Shown here: in pieces, positions 9,028 through 18,692 of the stretch
Numbering within the stretch: the stretch's first letter is position 1
Layout: each line of letters begins with the position of its first letter
NCBI RefSeq assembly: GCF_017814975.1
Contig: NZ_JAGIQA010000021.1
Span: 62,001-126,000, forward strand
Source of the DNA: Cupriavidus consociatus
GTDB taxonomy: Bacteria; Pseudomonadota; Gammaproteobacteria; Burkholderiales; Burkholderiaceae
DNA length: 64,000 bases
Direction: 5' to 3'
Position numbers and translations under genes: made by a program
Notes under the pieces: model-generated
Database searches by the model: none
Seen by the model: only the letters and a program-made list of their open reading frames with translations
Told to the model about the DNA's origin: nothing

Positions 9028-10212
9028 CTAGCGCTTTGCCGCCAGTTCGGCGTCCAGCACCGTCAGGATGTGATACGCCGCTTCCACCCGTGCCGGCACC
9101 GGCATGTTCTTGTTGCCCAGCATCACCAGTCCGATGCGCCTGGCCGGCACGAAGACGACGTAGGCGCCAAAGCCGTTGGTCGAGCCGGTCTTGTTGACCA
9201 GCACATTGGCGCCTGGCGCCTGCGGCGGCTCCAGCCTGTCGACCTTGTTGGCCTCGAACACCACCTGCGGCGAACTGCCGGCCAGGATGGCACTGACCGG
9301 CGTCGGATAGGTGTACATTTCCCATCCCAGCCCCTGCACCATGCCGCCAACCTTGAAGTAGCCGGTGCGCGTGGTGGCGATGGCGCGCTGCATCTTGTCG
9401 TCGAGCCCCGCCGGCGACATGTTGGCCTCGACGAAGCGAATCATGTCGGCAGAGGTCGTCTTTACGCCGTAGGCCTCGGAATCCAGCACCCCCGGCGATA
9501 CGCGGGTCGGCTTGTCGTCCTTTGTGTAACCCCACGCGTAGTCCGCCATCGCCGGCTTCGGCACCCGGATATAGGTACGCTTCAGGCCGAACGCCGGAAA
9601 AAGCGTCTTCTCCATCAGGTCGTCGAACGGCTCGCCCAGGCTGCGCGCGACGAGGTAGCCGAACAGGCCGATGCTGGGGTTCGAGTAGCGCCGGTGGGTA
9701 CCGGCCGCGTAGGCCGGTCGCCAGGCCTTGAAGTAATCGGTCATCGCCTGCGGACTGTTGACCGTCTCCGGAAACTGAAGCGGCAGGCCGCCGGCTGCAT
9801 AGGTGCCAAGGTCGAGCAGGCTGGTCGCGCCCAAGGCGCTGCCGGCAAGGGCCGGCAGGAATTTACCGGCGGGATCCGACAGCGACATGGCACCGCGCGC
9901 CTGCGCATAGCCCGCCAGCGTTGCGGTGAAGGTCTTGCTGACCGAGCCGATCTCGAACAGGGTCGACTCCGTGACAGGCTTGCCGCCCCGCTTCGCGGTC
10001 ACGCCATAGTTGAAGAAGTACTGCTTGCCGCCGGCCGTCACCGCGACGGACATGCCCGGCACGTTGTGCGCCTTCATCATCGGCGCGATCGCCTCGTTGA
10101 CGGCGCGTTCCAGCTGGCGCTGGTCGACCTTGTCGGCGGCGTACGTGGCTGGCGTGCACAGCAGGCCGGCGGCGGCAAACGCTGCGAGGCGCGTGGGGGC
10201 AAGGATCTTCAT
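9028..10212 (-). CDS. Class C (AmpC-type) beta-lactamase
   Basis: A 394-residue periplasmic serine hydrolase with a Sec signal peptide (cleavage near residue 25, after ATYA). All class C active-site boxes are present: Ser-Val-Ser-Lys at 90-93, Tyr-Ser-Asn at 176-178 and Lys-Thr-Gly at 341-343. The length and the FEIGSVSKTF context match AmpC rather than a carboxylesterase or penicillin-binding protein. The ATG at 10212 sits at the start of the signal peptide; upstream in-frame codons are ignored. No ampR is divergent from it. The upstream same-strand gene is an IclR regulator 235 bases away. Hydrolysis of cephalosporins is expected from family membership only. Confidence 0.92.
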   Translation of the reverse strand: MKILAPTRLAAFAAAGLLCTPATYAADKVDQRQLERAVNEAIAPMMKAHNVPGMSVAVTAGGKQYFFNYGVTAKRGGKPVTESTLFEIGSVSKTFTATLAGYAQARGAMSLSDPAGKFLPALAGSALGATSLLDLGTYAAGGLPLQFPETVNSPQAMTDYFKAWRPAYAAGTHRRYSNPSIGLFGYLVARSLGEPFDDLMEKTLFPAFGLKRTYIRVPKPAMADYAWGYTKDDKPTRVSPGVLDSEAYGVKTTSADMIRFVEANMSPAGLDDKMQRAIATTRTGYFKVGGMVQGLGWEMYTYPTPVSAILAGSSPQVVFEANKVDRLEPPQAPGANVLVNKTGSTNGFGAYVVFVPARRIGLVMLGNKNMPVPARVEAAYHILTVLDAELAAKR

Positions 10213-10446
10213 GTCAGCAGTGGAAGGAATGTCGGCAAACCGCGAGGGACTATACGCGTCTCCGCGCGGCTTGCACAATGGCGCCGCCCTTCCTGGCGGC
10301 GCGCCGTTCAGGCGGTAAAGCCGCCGTCGGCCACGATTACCTGCAGTGGCGCGGCACGCTGGCGTGCGGACTGATGGCGCTGCCGGGCGACCCGGCGCGC
10401 GTCGAAGCAGTCGCCTTGCAGGCTTGTCCGGCGCTTAAGCCGGACC

Positions 10447-11298
10447 TTAGCGTCCCGCCTCCTGGTTGAACCCGAGTGCGGCGCTGATCACCCGGGCCTC
10501 GTGCCGCACGGCGGTGCCGATCGGCCCGTCGATCGCCGGATCGAAGCCGCCGGTGGCGCCCAGCGCCGTCAGCACCGCGCACACGCGGCCGGTGTAGTCG
10601 CGTACCGGCGCGGCCACGGCGCTGATGCCGGTCAGGTTGGTGTCGCGCACCCAGGCGCAGTCGTCGGCCTGCACGGCGCGGCGCAGCGCGCCGATCGGAT
10701 CGTCCCGATCGAGCGAAGCCAGCCGCGCCGCCCCGGCCTGCGCCAGTTCTTCCTTCGCCTGCTCCTGCACCCGGGTTTCGTCCAGCAGGCCCAGGAATAC
10801 GCGTCCGGTGGCAGACCATAGCAGCGGCATCACCGAACCCGCGCGCACGTTCACCGTAACCGGCAAGCCCGGCTCTTCAAAACGCATGATGGTCGGCCCC
10901 TTGTTGCCCATCACCGCGACAAAGCACGTCACTTCCAGCGTCTCGCGCAGCCGCACCAGCGAGGCTTCGGCAAGCCGGATCGGGTCGGCCTGCCGCATCG
11001 CCGCCATGCCGATCTGCAGCGCCTCGTAGCCCAGGTGGTACTGCTGCGTACCGGATTCCTGCGCGACCAGGCCTTCTTCCAGCAGGCTGACCAGATAGCG
11101 GTGCACCTTGGCCGGGCTTTCGTCGATATGCGCGGCCAGCGCGGTCAGGCTGGCGCGCCCGCCCAGCCGGGCCAGCCCTTTGAGCACCGCCATGCCCGTG
11201 ACAGCGGATTGCACGCGCTGGCGGCGCTCCCGTGCGCGGGGCGCGGCGGCGTCGGCAGGCGTTTCAGAGGCGGCGGACCGGGATCGGGATGCGGGCAT
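10447..11298 (-). CDS. IclR-family transcriptional regulator
   Basis: A 283-residue regulator. The N-terminal winged helix is seen in ALAAHIDESPAKVHRYLVSL, near residue 55-75. The IclR effector domain follows with its usual LRETLEVTCFVAVMGN and TGRVFLG blocks. The start is uncertain: the ATG at 11298 lacks a clear ribosome site and the frame runs up to 11394. It is divergent from the Bug binding protein and P450 genes, and a TACGCA-based dyad in the spacer is a likely operator, so it probably controls that pair in response to a small carboxylate. Confidence 0.86.
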   Translation of the reverse strand: MPASRSRSAASETPADAAAPRARERRQRVQSAVTGMAVLKGLARLGGRASLTALAAHIDESPAKVHRYLVSLLEEGLVAQESGTQQYHLGYEALQIGMAAMRQADPIRLAEASLVRLRETLEVTCFVAVMGNKGPTIMRFEEPGLPVTVNVRAGSVMPLLWSATGRVFLGLLDETRVQEQAKEELAQAGAARLASLDRDDPIGALRRAVQADDCAWVRDTNLTGISAVAAPVRDYTGRVCAVLTALGATGGFDPAIDGPIGTAVRHEARVISAALGFNQEAGR

Positions 11299-11401
11299 GG
11301 CAGTGGTGTTGGCAAGGGCTGGCAGATTAGGCCACAGCTGGAAGATCGACGGTAGAGCGGCTGTGGGGCAACCGGCGTCGAGGTTAACCCTCATTCAATG
11401 A

Positions 11402-11428
11402 TTACGCAATGCGTATATGATTTACGCA
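11402..11428. promoter_or_regulatory. Putative IclR operator with repeated TTACGCA half-sites
   Basis: Bases 11403-11415 form a perfect dyad, TACGCA-A-TGCGTA. The half-site TTACGCA at 11402-11408 recurs at 11422-11428, exactly 20 bases further, or two helical turns. The site lies about 30-50 bases before the Bug gene start, in the only AT-rich part of the divergent spacer. Assigning it to the neighbouring IclR protein is inference. Confidence 0.6.
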
Positions 11429-11455
11429 AAATAGAAATTCATCGGAGACAACCAC

Positions 11456-12445
11456 ATGCCCCGCCCCCTGCTGCCGCGCCTGGCTATCGGCGCGCTCGTC
11501 CTGCCCTTGCTGTATGCCCTGCCGGCCCATGCCGCCGACACCTACCCGGCCAAGCCGATCCGCTGGATCGTGCCGTACGCCGCCGGCGGCGGCTCGGATT
11601 TCCTTGCGCGCACCATTGGGCAGGGGCTGTCGGCCAAGGTCGGGCAGCCGGTCGTGGTGGACAACAAACCCGGCGGCAACACGGCGATCGGCGCGGCCGA
11701 GACGGCACGCTCGGCTGCGGACGGGTATACGGTGCTGTCCGCCGACAACGGCACGCTGGTATTCAACCCGGTCCTGTACAAGACGCTTTCCTACCACCCG
11801 GGCAAGGACCTTGCGCCGGTCACGCTGCTGGGCCGTTTCCCGATGATCCTGGTGGTGGGCGCGAACAGCCCCGTCAAAAGCGCCAAAGAATTCATCGCGC
11901 AGGCCAAGTCCACCCAGGGCGGCGTCAACTATGGCTCCGCCGGCGCGGGCAGCCCGCACCACCTGGCGATGGAACTGCTGAAGGTGGAAGCCGGTGGCCT
12001 GCCGATGACGCACGCGCCGTACCGCGGCGCCGCACCCGCGCTGTCCGACGTTGCCGCCGGCCAGGTCGCCGCGATGATGGTGGACTACGCCGCCGGCGCC
12101 GGCTTTATCAAGGGCGGCAAGGTGCGGCCGCTGGCGGTGGCCAATGCCACCCGCCTGCCGCAGCTGCCCGACGTGCCGACTTTTGCCGAGCTGGGCTACC
12201 CGCGCATTGAAGCTGCGGCGCTGGTCGGCATGGTGGTGCCCGCCGCCACGCCGCCGGAAGTGATCAACACGCTGAACAAGGACGTGGTCGCGGCGATCCG
12301 CGAGCCGGCGGTGAACAAACGGCTGGTGGACTTCGGCGTGGAGCCGGTTGGCAATACGCCGGCACAGTTCAGCGAGCTGCTGCGCACCGAGTCGGCACGC
12401 TGGACCAAGCTGATCCGCGACCTGAAGATCACGCTGGACAACTGA
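11456..12445 (+). CDS. Bug/TctC-family periplasmic binding protein
   Basis: A 329-residue secreted protein of the tripartite tricarboxylate receptor (Bug) family. It has a signal peptide of about 27 residues ending in ALPAHA, then the family start YPAKPIRWIVPYAAGG and the ligand-loop block VVVDNKPGGNTAIGA near residues 65-80. Family members bind carboxylates such as citrate, malate or aromatic acids. No TctA/TctB membrane partners are nearby, as is common for the very large Bug set of Cupriavidus/Bordetella. It lies 82 bases ahead of the P450 gene, so the two may be co-transcribed. Confidence 0.9.
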   Translation: MPRPLLPRLAIGALVLPLLYALPAHAADTYPAKPIRWIVPYAAGGGSDFLARTIGQGLSAKVGQPVVVDNKPGGNTAIGAAETARSAADGYTVLSADNGTLVFNPVLYKTLSYHPGKDLAPVTLLGRFPMILVVGANSPVKSAKEFIAQAKSTQGGVNYGSAGAGSPHHLAMELLKVEAGGLPMTHAPYRGAAPALSDVAAGQVAAMMVDYAAGAGFIKGGKVRPLAVANATRLPQLPDVPTFAELGYPRIEAAALVGMVVPAATPPEVINTLNKDVVAAIREPAVNKRLVDFGVEPVGNTPAQFSELLRTESARWTKLIRDLKITLDN

Positions 12446-12527
12446 GCGACCTCTCCCACGATTCCGGTATCGCTATGAGGCCGTCCGGCCCCGCCCGGAC
12501 GGCAATGTTTTTGCAGGAGTACGCAGC

Positions 12528-14870
12528 ATGGCCATCCCCTCCCCCGACACCGCGCGCGGCGGCTGTCCCGTCGACCATTCCGCCATCACCGCCCCCAATG
12601 GCTGCCCGGTCAGCCACAAGGCGGCTGAGTTCGATCCGTTCGGCGACGGCTACCAGCAGGATCCGCCCGAGTACGTGCGCTGGTCGCGCGAGCAGGAGCC
12701 GGTGTTCTACAGCCCGAAACTGGGCTACTGGGTGGTCACGCGCTACGACGACATCAAGGCGATCTTCCGCGACAACATCACCTTCAGCCCGTCGATCGCG
12801 CTCGAGAAGATCACGCCCACCGGCGACGAAGCCAACGCGGTGCTGGCCTCGTACGGCTATGCCATGAACCGCACGCTGGTCAACGAGGACGAGCCCGCCC
12901 ACATGCCGCGCCGGCGCGCGCTGATGGCCCCGTTCACGCCCGCCGAACTGGCGCATCACGAGCCGATGGTGCGGCGGCTGGCGCGCGAATACGTCGACCG
13001 CTTTGTCGATGACGGCCGCGCCGACCTGGTCGACCAGATGCTGTGGGAAGTGCCGCTGACCGTGGCGCTGCATTTCCTGGGCGTTCCCGAAGAGGACATG
13101 GACCTGCTGCGCCAGTACTCCATTGCCCATACGGTCAACACCTGGGGACGGCCCAGGCCGGAAGAACAGGTCGCGGTCGCGCACGCGGTCGGCAACTTCT
13201 GGCAGCTGGCGGGGCGCATCCTCGACAAGATGCGCGAGGATCCGTCGGGCCCGGGCTGGATGCAGTATGGCCTGCGCAAGCAGAAGGCACTGCCCGAGGT
13301 CGTCACCGACTCCTACCTGCATTCGATGATGATGGCCGGCATCGTCGCCGCACACGAGACCACCGCCAATGCCTCGGCCAACGCGATCAAGCTGCTGCTG
13401 CAGCATCCCGACGCATGGCGCGAGATCTGCGAGGATCCTTCGCTGATCCCCAACGCGGTGGAAGAATGCCTGCGCCACAACGGCTCGGTGGCGGCGTGGC
13501 GGCGGCTGGTCACGCGCGATACGGAAGTCGGCGGCATCCGCCTGGCCGCCGGCAGCAAGCTGCTGATCGTGACCTCGTCGGCCAACCATGACGAGCGCCA
13601 CTTCGCCGATGCCGACCTGTTCGACATCCGCCGCGACAACGCCAGCGGGCAGCTGACCTTCGGCTACGGCTCGCACCAGTGCATGGGCAAGAACCTGGCA
13701 CGCATGGAGATGCAGATCTTCCTGGAAGAGCTGACGCGCCGGCTACCGCATATGCGGCTGGCGGAACAGTCCTTCACCTACGTGCCCAACACTTCGTTCC
13801 GCGGCCCCGAGCACCTGCTGGTCGAGTGGGACCCGGCGCAGAACCCGGAGCGCCGCGACCCCGCGCTGCTGGCGCAGCGCCAGCCCGTGCGCATCGGCGA
13901 GCCGTCGGCGCACACCAGCGCGCGCACCGTGGTGGTGGAAAGCGTCACCTCCGCCGCCGACGGCGTGGTGCGGCTGCGGCTGGCAGCGCCGGACGGCAAG
14001 CCGCTGCCGCGCTGGGCGCCAGGTTCGCATATCGACGTGGAGTGCGGCGATACCGGGCTGTCGCGCCAGTATTCGCTGTGCGGCGATCCCGACGATGCCG
14101 GCGCACTGGAAATCGCCGTGCTGCGCGAGCCCGACAGCCGCGGCGGCTCGGCCTGGGTGCACGACAGCGTCAAGGCGGGCCACCGCTTGCGCATCCGCGG
14201 CCCGCGCAACCATTTCCGCTTCGACGAGGGCTGTGGCCGCGCCATCTTCATCGCCGGCGGCATCGGCATCACGCCGGTCAGCGCGATGGCGCGCCGCGCG
14301 CGCCAGCTCGGCATCGACTACGAGATCCATTACTGCGGCCGCTCGCGCAGCTCGATGGCAATGCTGGACATGCTGCAGGCCCTGCATGGCGAGCGCCTGC
14401 ATGTCTACGCCGGCGACGAAGGCCGCCGCGCCGACTTCGCCGCATTGCTGGCCACGCCGCAGCCGCGCACCCATGTTTACGCCTGCGGCCCGCAGCGGCT
14501 GCTCGACGCCCTTGCCGACCTCTGCGCCGCGTGGCCGGAGGGCGCGCTGCGGGTGGAGCATTTCGTGTCGCGGCTGGGCACGCTGGACGCATCGAAGGAG
14601 CAACCCTTCACCGTCGAGCTGAAGGATTCCGGGCTGGTCATGGAGGTGCCTGCCGGCCAGACCCTGCTCGCGGCGCTGCGCGGCGCCAATATCGATGTGC
14701 AGAGCGATTGCGAGGAAGGCCTGTGCGGCTCGTGCGAAGTGCGCGTGCTCGCCGGCCAGGTCGATCACCGCGACGTGGTGCTGACCCGCACCGAACGCGA
14801 CGCCAACGACCGGATGATGGCGTGCTGCTCGCGTGCGGCCGGCGGGTGCCGGCTGGTGCTGGAACTGTGA
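12528..14870 (+). CDS. Self-sufficient cytochrome P450, CYP116B-type fusion
   Basis: A 780-residue natural fusion of a P450 with a phthalate-dioxygenase-type reductase. The P450 half (1-440) has the I-helix AGIVAAHETTANAS, the K-helix Glu-x-x-Arg (ECLR) and the heme loop FGYGSHQCMG with Cys385. The reductase half has RQYSL (FMN site, about 515), GGIGITPV and YACGP (NAD(P)H site). The C-terminal plant-type 2Fe-2S ferredoxin has ligands Cys728, 733, 736 and 766. The order and length match the CYP116B class known from Cupriavidus metallidurans and Rhodococcus (P450 RhF). Such enzymes hydroxylate or dealkylate small aromatics and thiocarbamates. The natural substrate here is unknown; the IclR/Bug context suggests a carboxylate-linked pathway. 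Confidence 0.95.
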   Translation: MAIPSPDTARGGCPVDHSAITAPNGCPVSHKAAEFDPFGDGYQQDPPEYVRWSREQEPVFYSPKLGYWVVTRYDDIKAIFRDNITFSPSIALEKITPTGDEANAVLASYGYAMNRTLVNEDEPAHMPRRRALMAPFTPAELAHHEPMVRRLAREYVDRFVDDGRADLVDQMLWEVPLTVALHFLGVPEEDMDLLRQYSIAHTVNTWGRPRPEEQVAVAHAVGNFWQLAGRILDKMREDPSGPGWMQYGLRKQKALPEVVTDSYLHSMMMAGIVAAHETTANASANAIKLLLQHPDAWREICEDPSLIPNAVEECLRHNGSVAAWRRLVTRDTEVGGIRLAAGSKLLIVTSSANHDERHFADADLFDIRRDNASGQLTFGYGSHQCMGKNLARMEMQIFLEELTRRLPHMRLAEQSFTYVPNTSFRGPEHLLVEWDPAQNPERRDPALLAQRQPVRIGEPSAHTSARTVVVESVTSAADGVVRLRLAAPDGKPLPRWAPGSHIDVECGDTGLSRQYSLCGDPDDAGALEIAVLREPDSRGGSAWVHDSVKAGHRLRIRGPRNHFRFDEGCGRAIFIAGGIGITPVSAMARRARQLGIDYEIHYCGRSRSSMAMLDMLQALHGERLHVYAGDEGRRADFAALLATPQPRTHVYACGPQRLLDALADLCAAWPEGALRVEHFVSRLGTLDASKEQPFTVELKDSGLVMEVPAGQTLLAALRGANIDVQSDCEEGLCGSCEVRVLAGQVDHRDVVLTRTERDANDRMMACCSRAAGGCRLVLEL

Positions 14871-15013
14871 CGACAGCCACCGCATCGGCACAAAGTGCCT
14901 CGGACAGCCCCTCGCCCTACACATCCCGGCGGCGCGTAGGACAATGCCTGACAACGGCAACAAGGGGCAGCGGCTAAAGTAGCAGCGCTACAGCTACCCA
15001 CCCCGCTCCCTTT

Positions 15014-15562
15014 ATGCGCTTTACGCCAGCCGCCTCGACGGCAATGCCCCACCGCCTCCTGCCGGCCCTCGTTTCCGTGGTCACCTCGTTGGCCACATCC
15101 CTCGCAGCCACCGCCGCGCTGGCCGCGCCGCCCGCGCAAAGCCCGCAGCTCTCCGGCCTCGCCACGCTGCTGCTCGGCACCGTGCGCGGCAAGCCGACCG
15201 GCATGACCGGCGTCACGCGGCTGACGGCTGGCAACGCCGACCGGGAATTGCGGATGGCCTGCCAGGAGCTGATGCGCGCCGGCCCGCTGGACCTGGACGA
15301 CACCACGCGCCTGGACGGCTGCGTGACCCGGCCCGGCAAGATCGTCGAGTTCCAGCTCAAGGTGTCGGGCGTAGATGCCACGCGCGACGGCACGCGCGAG
15401 TACATGGCATCGGCCAAGCCGATCCTGGAGCGCGGGATCTGCCGCAATCCGGACGTGCCGGTGCTGGGCAAGCTTGGCGTGACCCTGCTGTACCACTACA
15501 CCGCGGGGCGGCAGTCGCTGGTGCGGCTGAATATCGCGCCGGACCAGTGCCTGCGCAAATAG
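15014..15562 (+). CDS. Secreted four-cysteine protein, paralogue A
   Basis: A 182-residue protein with a hydrophobic signal segment ending near residue 38 (ALAAPP). No family is recognised. The mature part has four cysteines at 83, 103, 143 and 179 and the blocks TRL-x-x-C, RPGKIVEFQL and ICRNPDVPVLGKLGVTLLY. The same blocks and cysteine spacing occur in the protein at 55935-56531, so the two are paralogues. Four conserved cysteines suggest two disulfides in the periplasm. It sits between the P450 gene and a convergent LysR gene that it almost touches (16 bases). Confidence 0.75.
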   Translation: MRFTPAASTAMPHRLLPALVSVVTSLATSLAATAALAAPPAQSPQLSGLATLLLGTVRGKPTGMTGVTRLTAGNADRELRMACQELMRAGPLDLDDTTRLDGCVTRPGKIVEFQLKVSGVDATRDGTREYMASAKPILERGICRNPDVPVLGKLGVTLLYHYTAGRQSLVRLNIAPDQCLRK

Positions 15563-15578
15563 GCGCGCACTGGCGAAG

Positions 15579-16484
15579 CTATCGCTTTTCTCCTTCCCCG
15601 AGTACTTCGTCGCAGACCGCCAGCCACGCGCGCGCCGCGTGCGACAGGTAGCGTCCCGGCGACCAGATATGCGCCATGGCCCAGTCCATCGCCGGTTCGG
15701 TCAGGCGCGCCATGGCGAGCGTGCCCTGGCCCTGCAGGCGCTCGGCGAGCGGCTGCGGCAGGAAGGTGGTGCCCAGTCCCGCCGCCGCCATCGACGCCAG
15801 GAAATCCCAGTGGCCGCTGCGCGCCACGATGCGCGGCTCGATGCGCGCTTCCAGGAAGGCCTGGTTGAGCTTGCGCGTCAGCGAGAAATCGTCGGTCAGC
15901 ATCACCAGCGGCTCGTCACGCAGCGCACCCAGCGTGACGGTACGCCCGCGCGCCCACTTCGCCTTGCGCGGCCCGACCGCCCAGATCGGGTGCCGGCCGA
16001 ACTGCCGGGTTTCGAGCGCGAGCCCGCTGTCGCCGGGCAGCACCGTGGCACCCACCTCCAGCTCGCCGCTGGCGACCAGTTGCTCGACCACCTGCCCGCC
16101 GTGCTCGTCCAGCGTCAGCTGCAGGTTGGGATAGCGCTGCCGGAACGCGCTGACTGCCGGCGAAAAAAACAGGTTGACCATCGGCGGGATGCCGACCGTC
16201 AGCTGTCCGCGGCCGAGCGATGACAGGTCGGCCACCTCCAGCGTCAGCCGGTGGACCACGCCAAGCGCCTCCTGCCCGCGTTCGTAGACCACGCGCCCCA
16301 CGTCGGTCAGGCGCACGCTCTTGCCTTCGCGGATCAGCAGCGGCTGGCCGACCTCATCCTCGAGCTGCTTCACCATCTTGCTGATGGTCGACTGGGTGAC
16401 GAACAGCGAACTCGCCGCTTGCGTGAAGCTGTGCAGGCGGGCGGTCTCGACGAAATAGCGCAGCGCGCGGATATCGATAGGCAT
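15579..16484 (-). CDS. LysR-family regulator of the adjacent efflux operon
   Basis: A 301-residue LysR protein with an intact helix-turn-helix near residues 17-37 (SFTQAASSLFVTQSTISKMV) and a full effector domain. The ATG at 16484 places the canonical start MPIDIRALRYFVETA at the N-terminus; the open frame above it is ignored. It is divergent from a FUSC/DUF1656/MFP/NodT operon, the arrangement of aaeR-aaeXAB in enterobacteria, so it probably activates that operon in response to an aromatic acid. The shared promoter-like pattern at 16550 is its likely site of action (inference). Confidence 0.88.
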   Translation of the reverse strand: MPIDIRALRYFVETARLHSFTQAASSLFVTQSTISKMVKQLEDEVGQPLLIREGKSVRLTDVGRVVYERGQEALGVVHRLTLEVADLSSLGRGQLTVGIPPMVNLFFSPAVSAFRQRYPNLQLTLDEHGGQVVEQLVASGELEVGATVLPGDSGLALETRQFGRHPIWAVGPRKAKWARGRTVTLGALRDEPLVMLTDDFSLTRKLNQAFLEARIEPRIVARSGHWDFLASMAAAGLGTTFLPQPLAERLQGQGTLAMARLTEPAMDWAMAHIWSPGRYLSHAARAWLAVCDEVLGEGEKR

Positions 16485-16549
16485 GTGGAGCGCGGGCTGG
16501 ACCGTGGGTGGGCACGAATCCATGAACAAAGCGAATGGTGAAGCCAATA

Positions 16550-16589
16550 TTAAATCATGAATGGAATGCAAAGGTTTGGCTACACTTCG
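16550..16589 (+). promoter_or_regulatory. Promoter of efflux operon, copy 1 of TTAAATCAT-N22-TACACTTCG
   Basis: TTAAATCAT at 16550-16558 and TACACTTCG at 16581-16589 are separated by 22 bases. TACACT is a reasonable -10 hexamer. No TTGACA-like -35 is seen, which suits an activator-dependent promoter. The identical pattern with identical spacing recurs at 21271-21310. It lies in the lysR/FUSC divergent spacer. Confidence 0.6.
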
Positions 16590-16688
16590 CTTCCACACAT
16601 CGCCCCTGCCCGACTGCGCCGCCATGAAGCGTGGAGCGGCAGGCGGCGCTGCGCGCCCCCAAACTCCTTGTCTTCAGGACCTCGTTCC

Positions 16689-18692
16689 ATGCCTAGCTGG
16701 CCGGATGCCCGACAGTGGCTGTTCTCGCTGAAGGCATTCGCCGCCGCGATGCTGGCGCTCTATATCGCGCTGGCGCTGAGCCTGGCGCGCCCTTACTGGG
16801 CGATGGCCACGGTGTATTTCGTCTCGCATCCGCTGACCGGCGCCACCCGTTCCAAGGCGGCGTACCGCGTCGCCGGCACGGTGCTCGGCGCCACCGCCGC
16901 GGTCGCGACCGTGCCGCAGCTGGTGAACATGCCGATCGTGCTGATGGGCGCGATCGCACTGTGGATCACGGTGCTGGTGTACCTGTCGCTGCTGCAGCGC
17001 TCGCCGCGCAGCTATGTGTTCCTGCTGGCCGCGTACACGCTGCCGATCGTGGCGCTGCCGGCGGTCAGCCAGCCGGCGGAAATCTTCGATATTGCCGTGG
17101 CGCGCATCGAGGAAATCGTGATCGGCATCGTCTGCGCCGGGCTGGTCGGCTCGATCGTGTTCCCGGCCAAGGTGGCGCCCGCATTGCGCCAGCGAGCGCA
17201 GAGCTGGCTTGCCGACGCCAGCGGCTGGGCCGTGGCGATCCTGCGCGGCAGCCCAGGCGCCGACGACGGCCGCCATCGGCTCGCCAGCGACATCCTGGCG
17301 CTGGACCAGCTGATCACCCAGCTCGCCTATGACACCGAAGGCAGCCGCACGCTGCGCCATGCGCGCGCGTTGCGCCAGCGCATGACCATGCTGATGCCGC
17401 TGCTGTCGTCGCTGGAAAGCGTGCTGCAGGCGCTGCGCGGCCTGCCGGGCGGCATGCCGGCGCCGCTGCGGCAGGCACTGGATGCGACCGCCGCCTGGCT
17501 GGGCAGCGGTGCCGCGCAGCCGGCTCCGCCGCTGCACCGCGACTGGTGCCGGTACGGTGCGGACGGAGACTGGCCGGCGCGGCTCGCCACCACCGCCACC
17601 GACCAGCTGCAACGCCTGTGCACGCTGTACGCGGAATGCCTGGCGCTGCAACGTGGCATCGCCGAACACGGCCCCGGGGCGCCGTCCGCCGCCAGCCGGC
17701 CGGCAGCCGACAGGACCGGGCATCACCATGACCACGGCATGCTGCTGTTCGGTGCCGTGTCCAGCGGGCTGGCGGTCTTCTGCGCCGGGTTGCTGTGGAT
17801 TTTCTCGGGCTGGGAAGACGGCGCCGGCGCGGTGGCGGTGGCATCGATCGCCTGCTGCTTCTTTGCCGCCATCGACGAACCGCGCCGCATGGCTGGCCCC
17901 TTCCTGCGCTGGAGCCTTGCGTGCCTGCTGGTGGCCTCGGGCTACCTGTTCGTGGTGGTCCCGCACGCGCATACCTTCGAGACGCTGGCGGCGATGCTGG
18001 CGCTGCCCTATCTCGGCATCGGCCTGCTGGTGGCGCGGCCGGGCTTCCAGCTGATCGCCATGCTGCTGTCGGTCAACACCGCATCGTTCGCCAATGTGCA
18101 GACAGTCTTCGACGCGGATTTCCTCGGCACCTTCAATGCCTGCCTGGCCAGCGCCGCCGCGATGCTGTTCGCGCCGCTGTGGTCGATGGCGGTGCGCCCG
18201 TTCGGCGCGCGCGCGGCGGCGCACCGGCTAGTGCGCGCGAGCTGGCAGGACCTGGCGCAGGCGGCCACGCTGCGCGCTGCGGATGGCGACGCACGGCTCG
18301 GCGCGCGCATGCTCGACCGGCTCGGCCAGCTGGTGCCGCGCCTTGGTGCCGCCGGCGACCCGCTCTCGTCCGACGGCTTCCATGCGCTGCAGGTCGGCTA
18401 TTGCGCGCTGGCACTGCACAGGGCACTGCCGAACCTCCCGCGTGCGGCACGCAAGCCGGTGCGCCGGGTGCTGGCGGCAGTCGCGCGGCACTACCGGTCA
18501 CGGCTGCGCAGCGGCCATGCCGTGGCGGCACCGGCGGCGCTGTCGCGCCGGGTCGCCGATGCCATCGCCGCGCTGCCACGCCAGGACAGTGGTGCGCTGG
18601 GCGCGCTGGTGGTGCTGCAGGTAACGCTGCACCCCGCCGGCGCGCGCGGACTGACCCCACTCACCGCTCTTGCTGCCCCCGATGCTCAGTGA
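16689..18692 (+). CDS. FUSC-family inner-membrane aromatic-acid exporter (AaeB-like)
   Basis: A 667-residue membrane protein with two clusters of hydrophobic helices (about residues 15-165 and 355-510) separated by and followed by soluble domains. This is the FUSC/AaeB/YccS layout. It is the energised inner-membrane part of a p-hydroxybenzoate-type tripartite exporter. The ATG at 16689 begins MPSWPDARQW, directly before the first helix. Its stop overlaps the start of the DUF1656 gene by 11 bases, so the two are translationally coupled. The companion membrane-fusion and outer-membrane genes follow at once. Confidence 0.9.
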   Translation: MPSWPDARQWLFSLKAFAAAMLALYIALALSLARPYWAMATVYFVSHPLTGATRSKAAYRVAGTVLGATAAVATVPQLVNMPIVLMGAIALWITVLVYLSLLQRSPRSYVFLLAAYTLPIVALPAVSQPAEIFDIAVARIEEIVIGIVCAGLVGSIVFPAKVAPALRQRAQSWLADASGWAVAILRGSPGADDGRHRLASDILALDQLITQLAYDTEGSRTLRHARALRQRMTMLMPLLSSLESVLQALRGLPGGMPAPLRQALDATAAWLGSGAAQPAPPLHRDWCRYGADGDWPARLATTATDQLQRLCTLYAECLALQRGIAEHGPGAPSAASRPAADRTGHHHDHGMLLFGAVSSGLAVFCAGLLWIFSGWEDGAGAVAVASIACCFFAAIDEPRRMAGPFLRWSLACLLVASGYLFVVVPHAHTFETLAAMLALPYLGIGLLVARPGFQLIAMLLSVNTASFANVQTVFDADFLGTFNACLASAAAMLFAPLWSMAVRPFGARAAAHRLVRASWQDLAQAATLRAADGDARLGARMLDRLGQLVPRLGAAGDPLSSDGFHALQVGYCALALHRALPNLPRAARKPVRRVLAAVARHYRSRLRSGHAVAAPAALSRRVADAIAALPRQDSGALGALVVLQVTLHPAGARGLTPLTALAAPDAQ

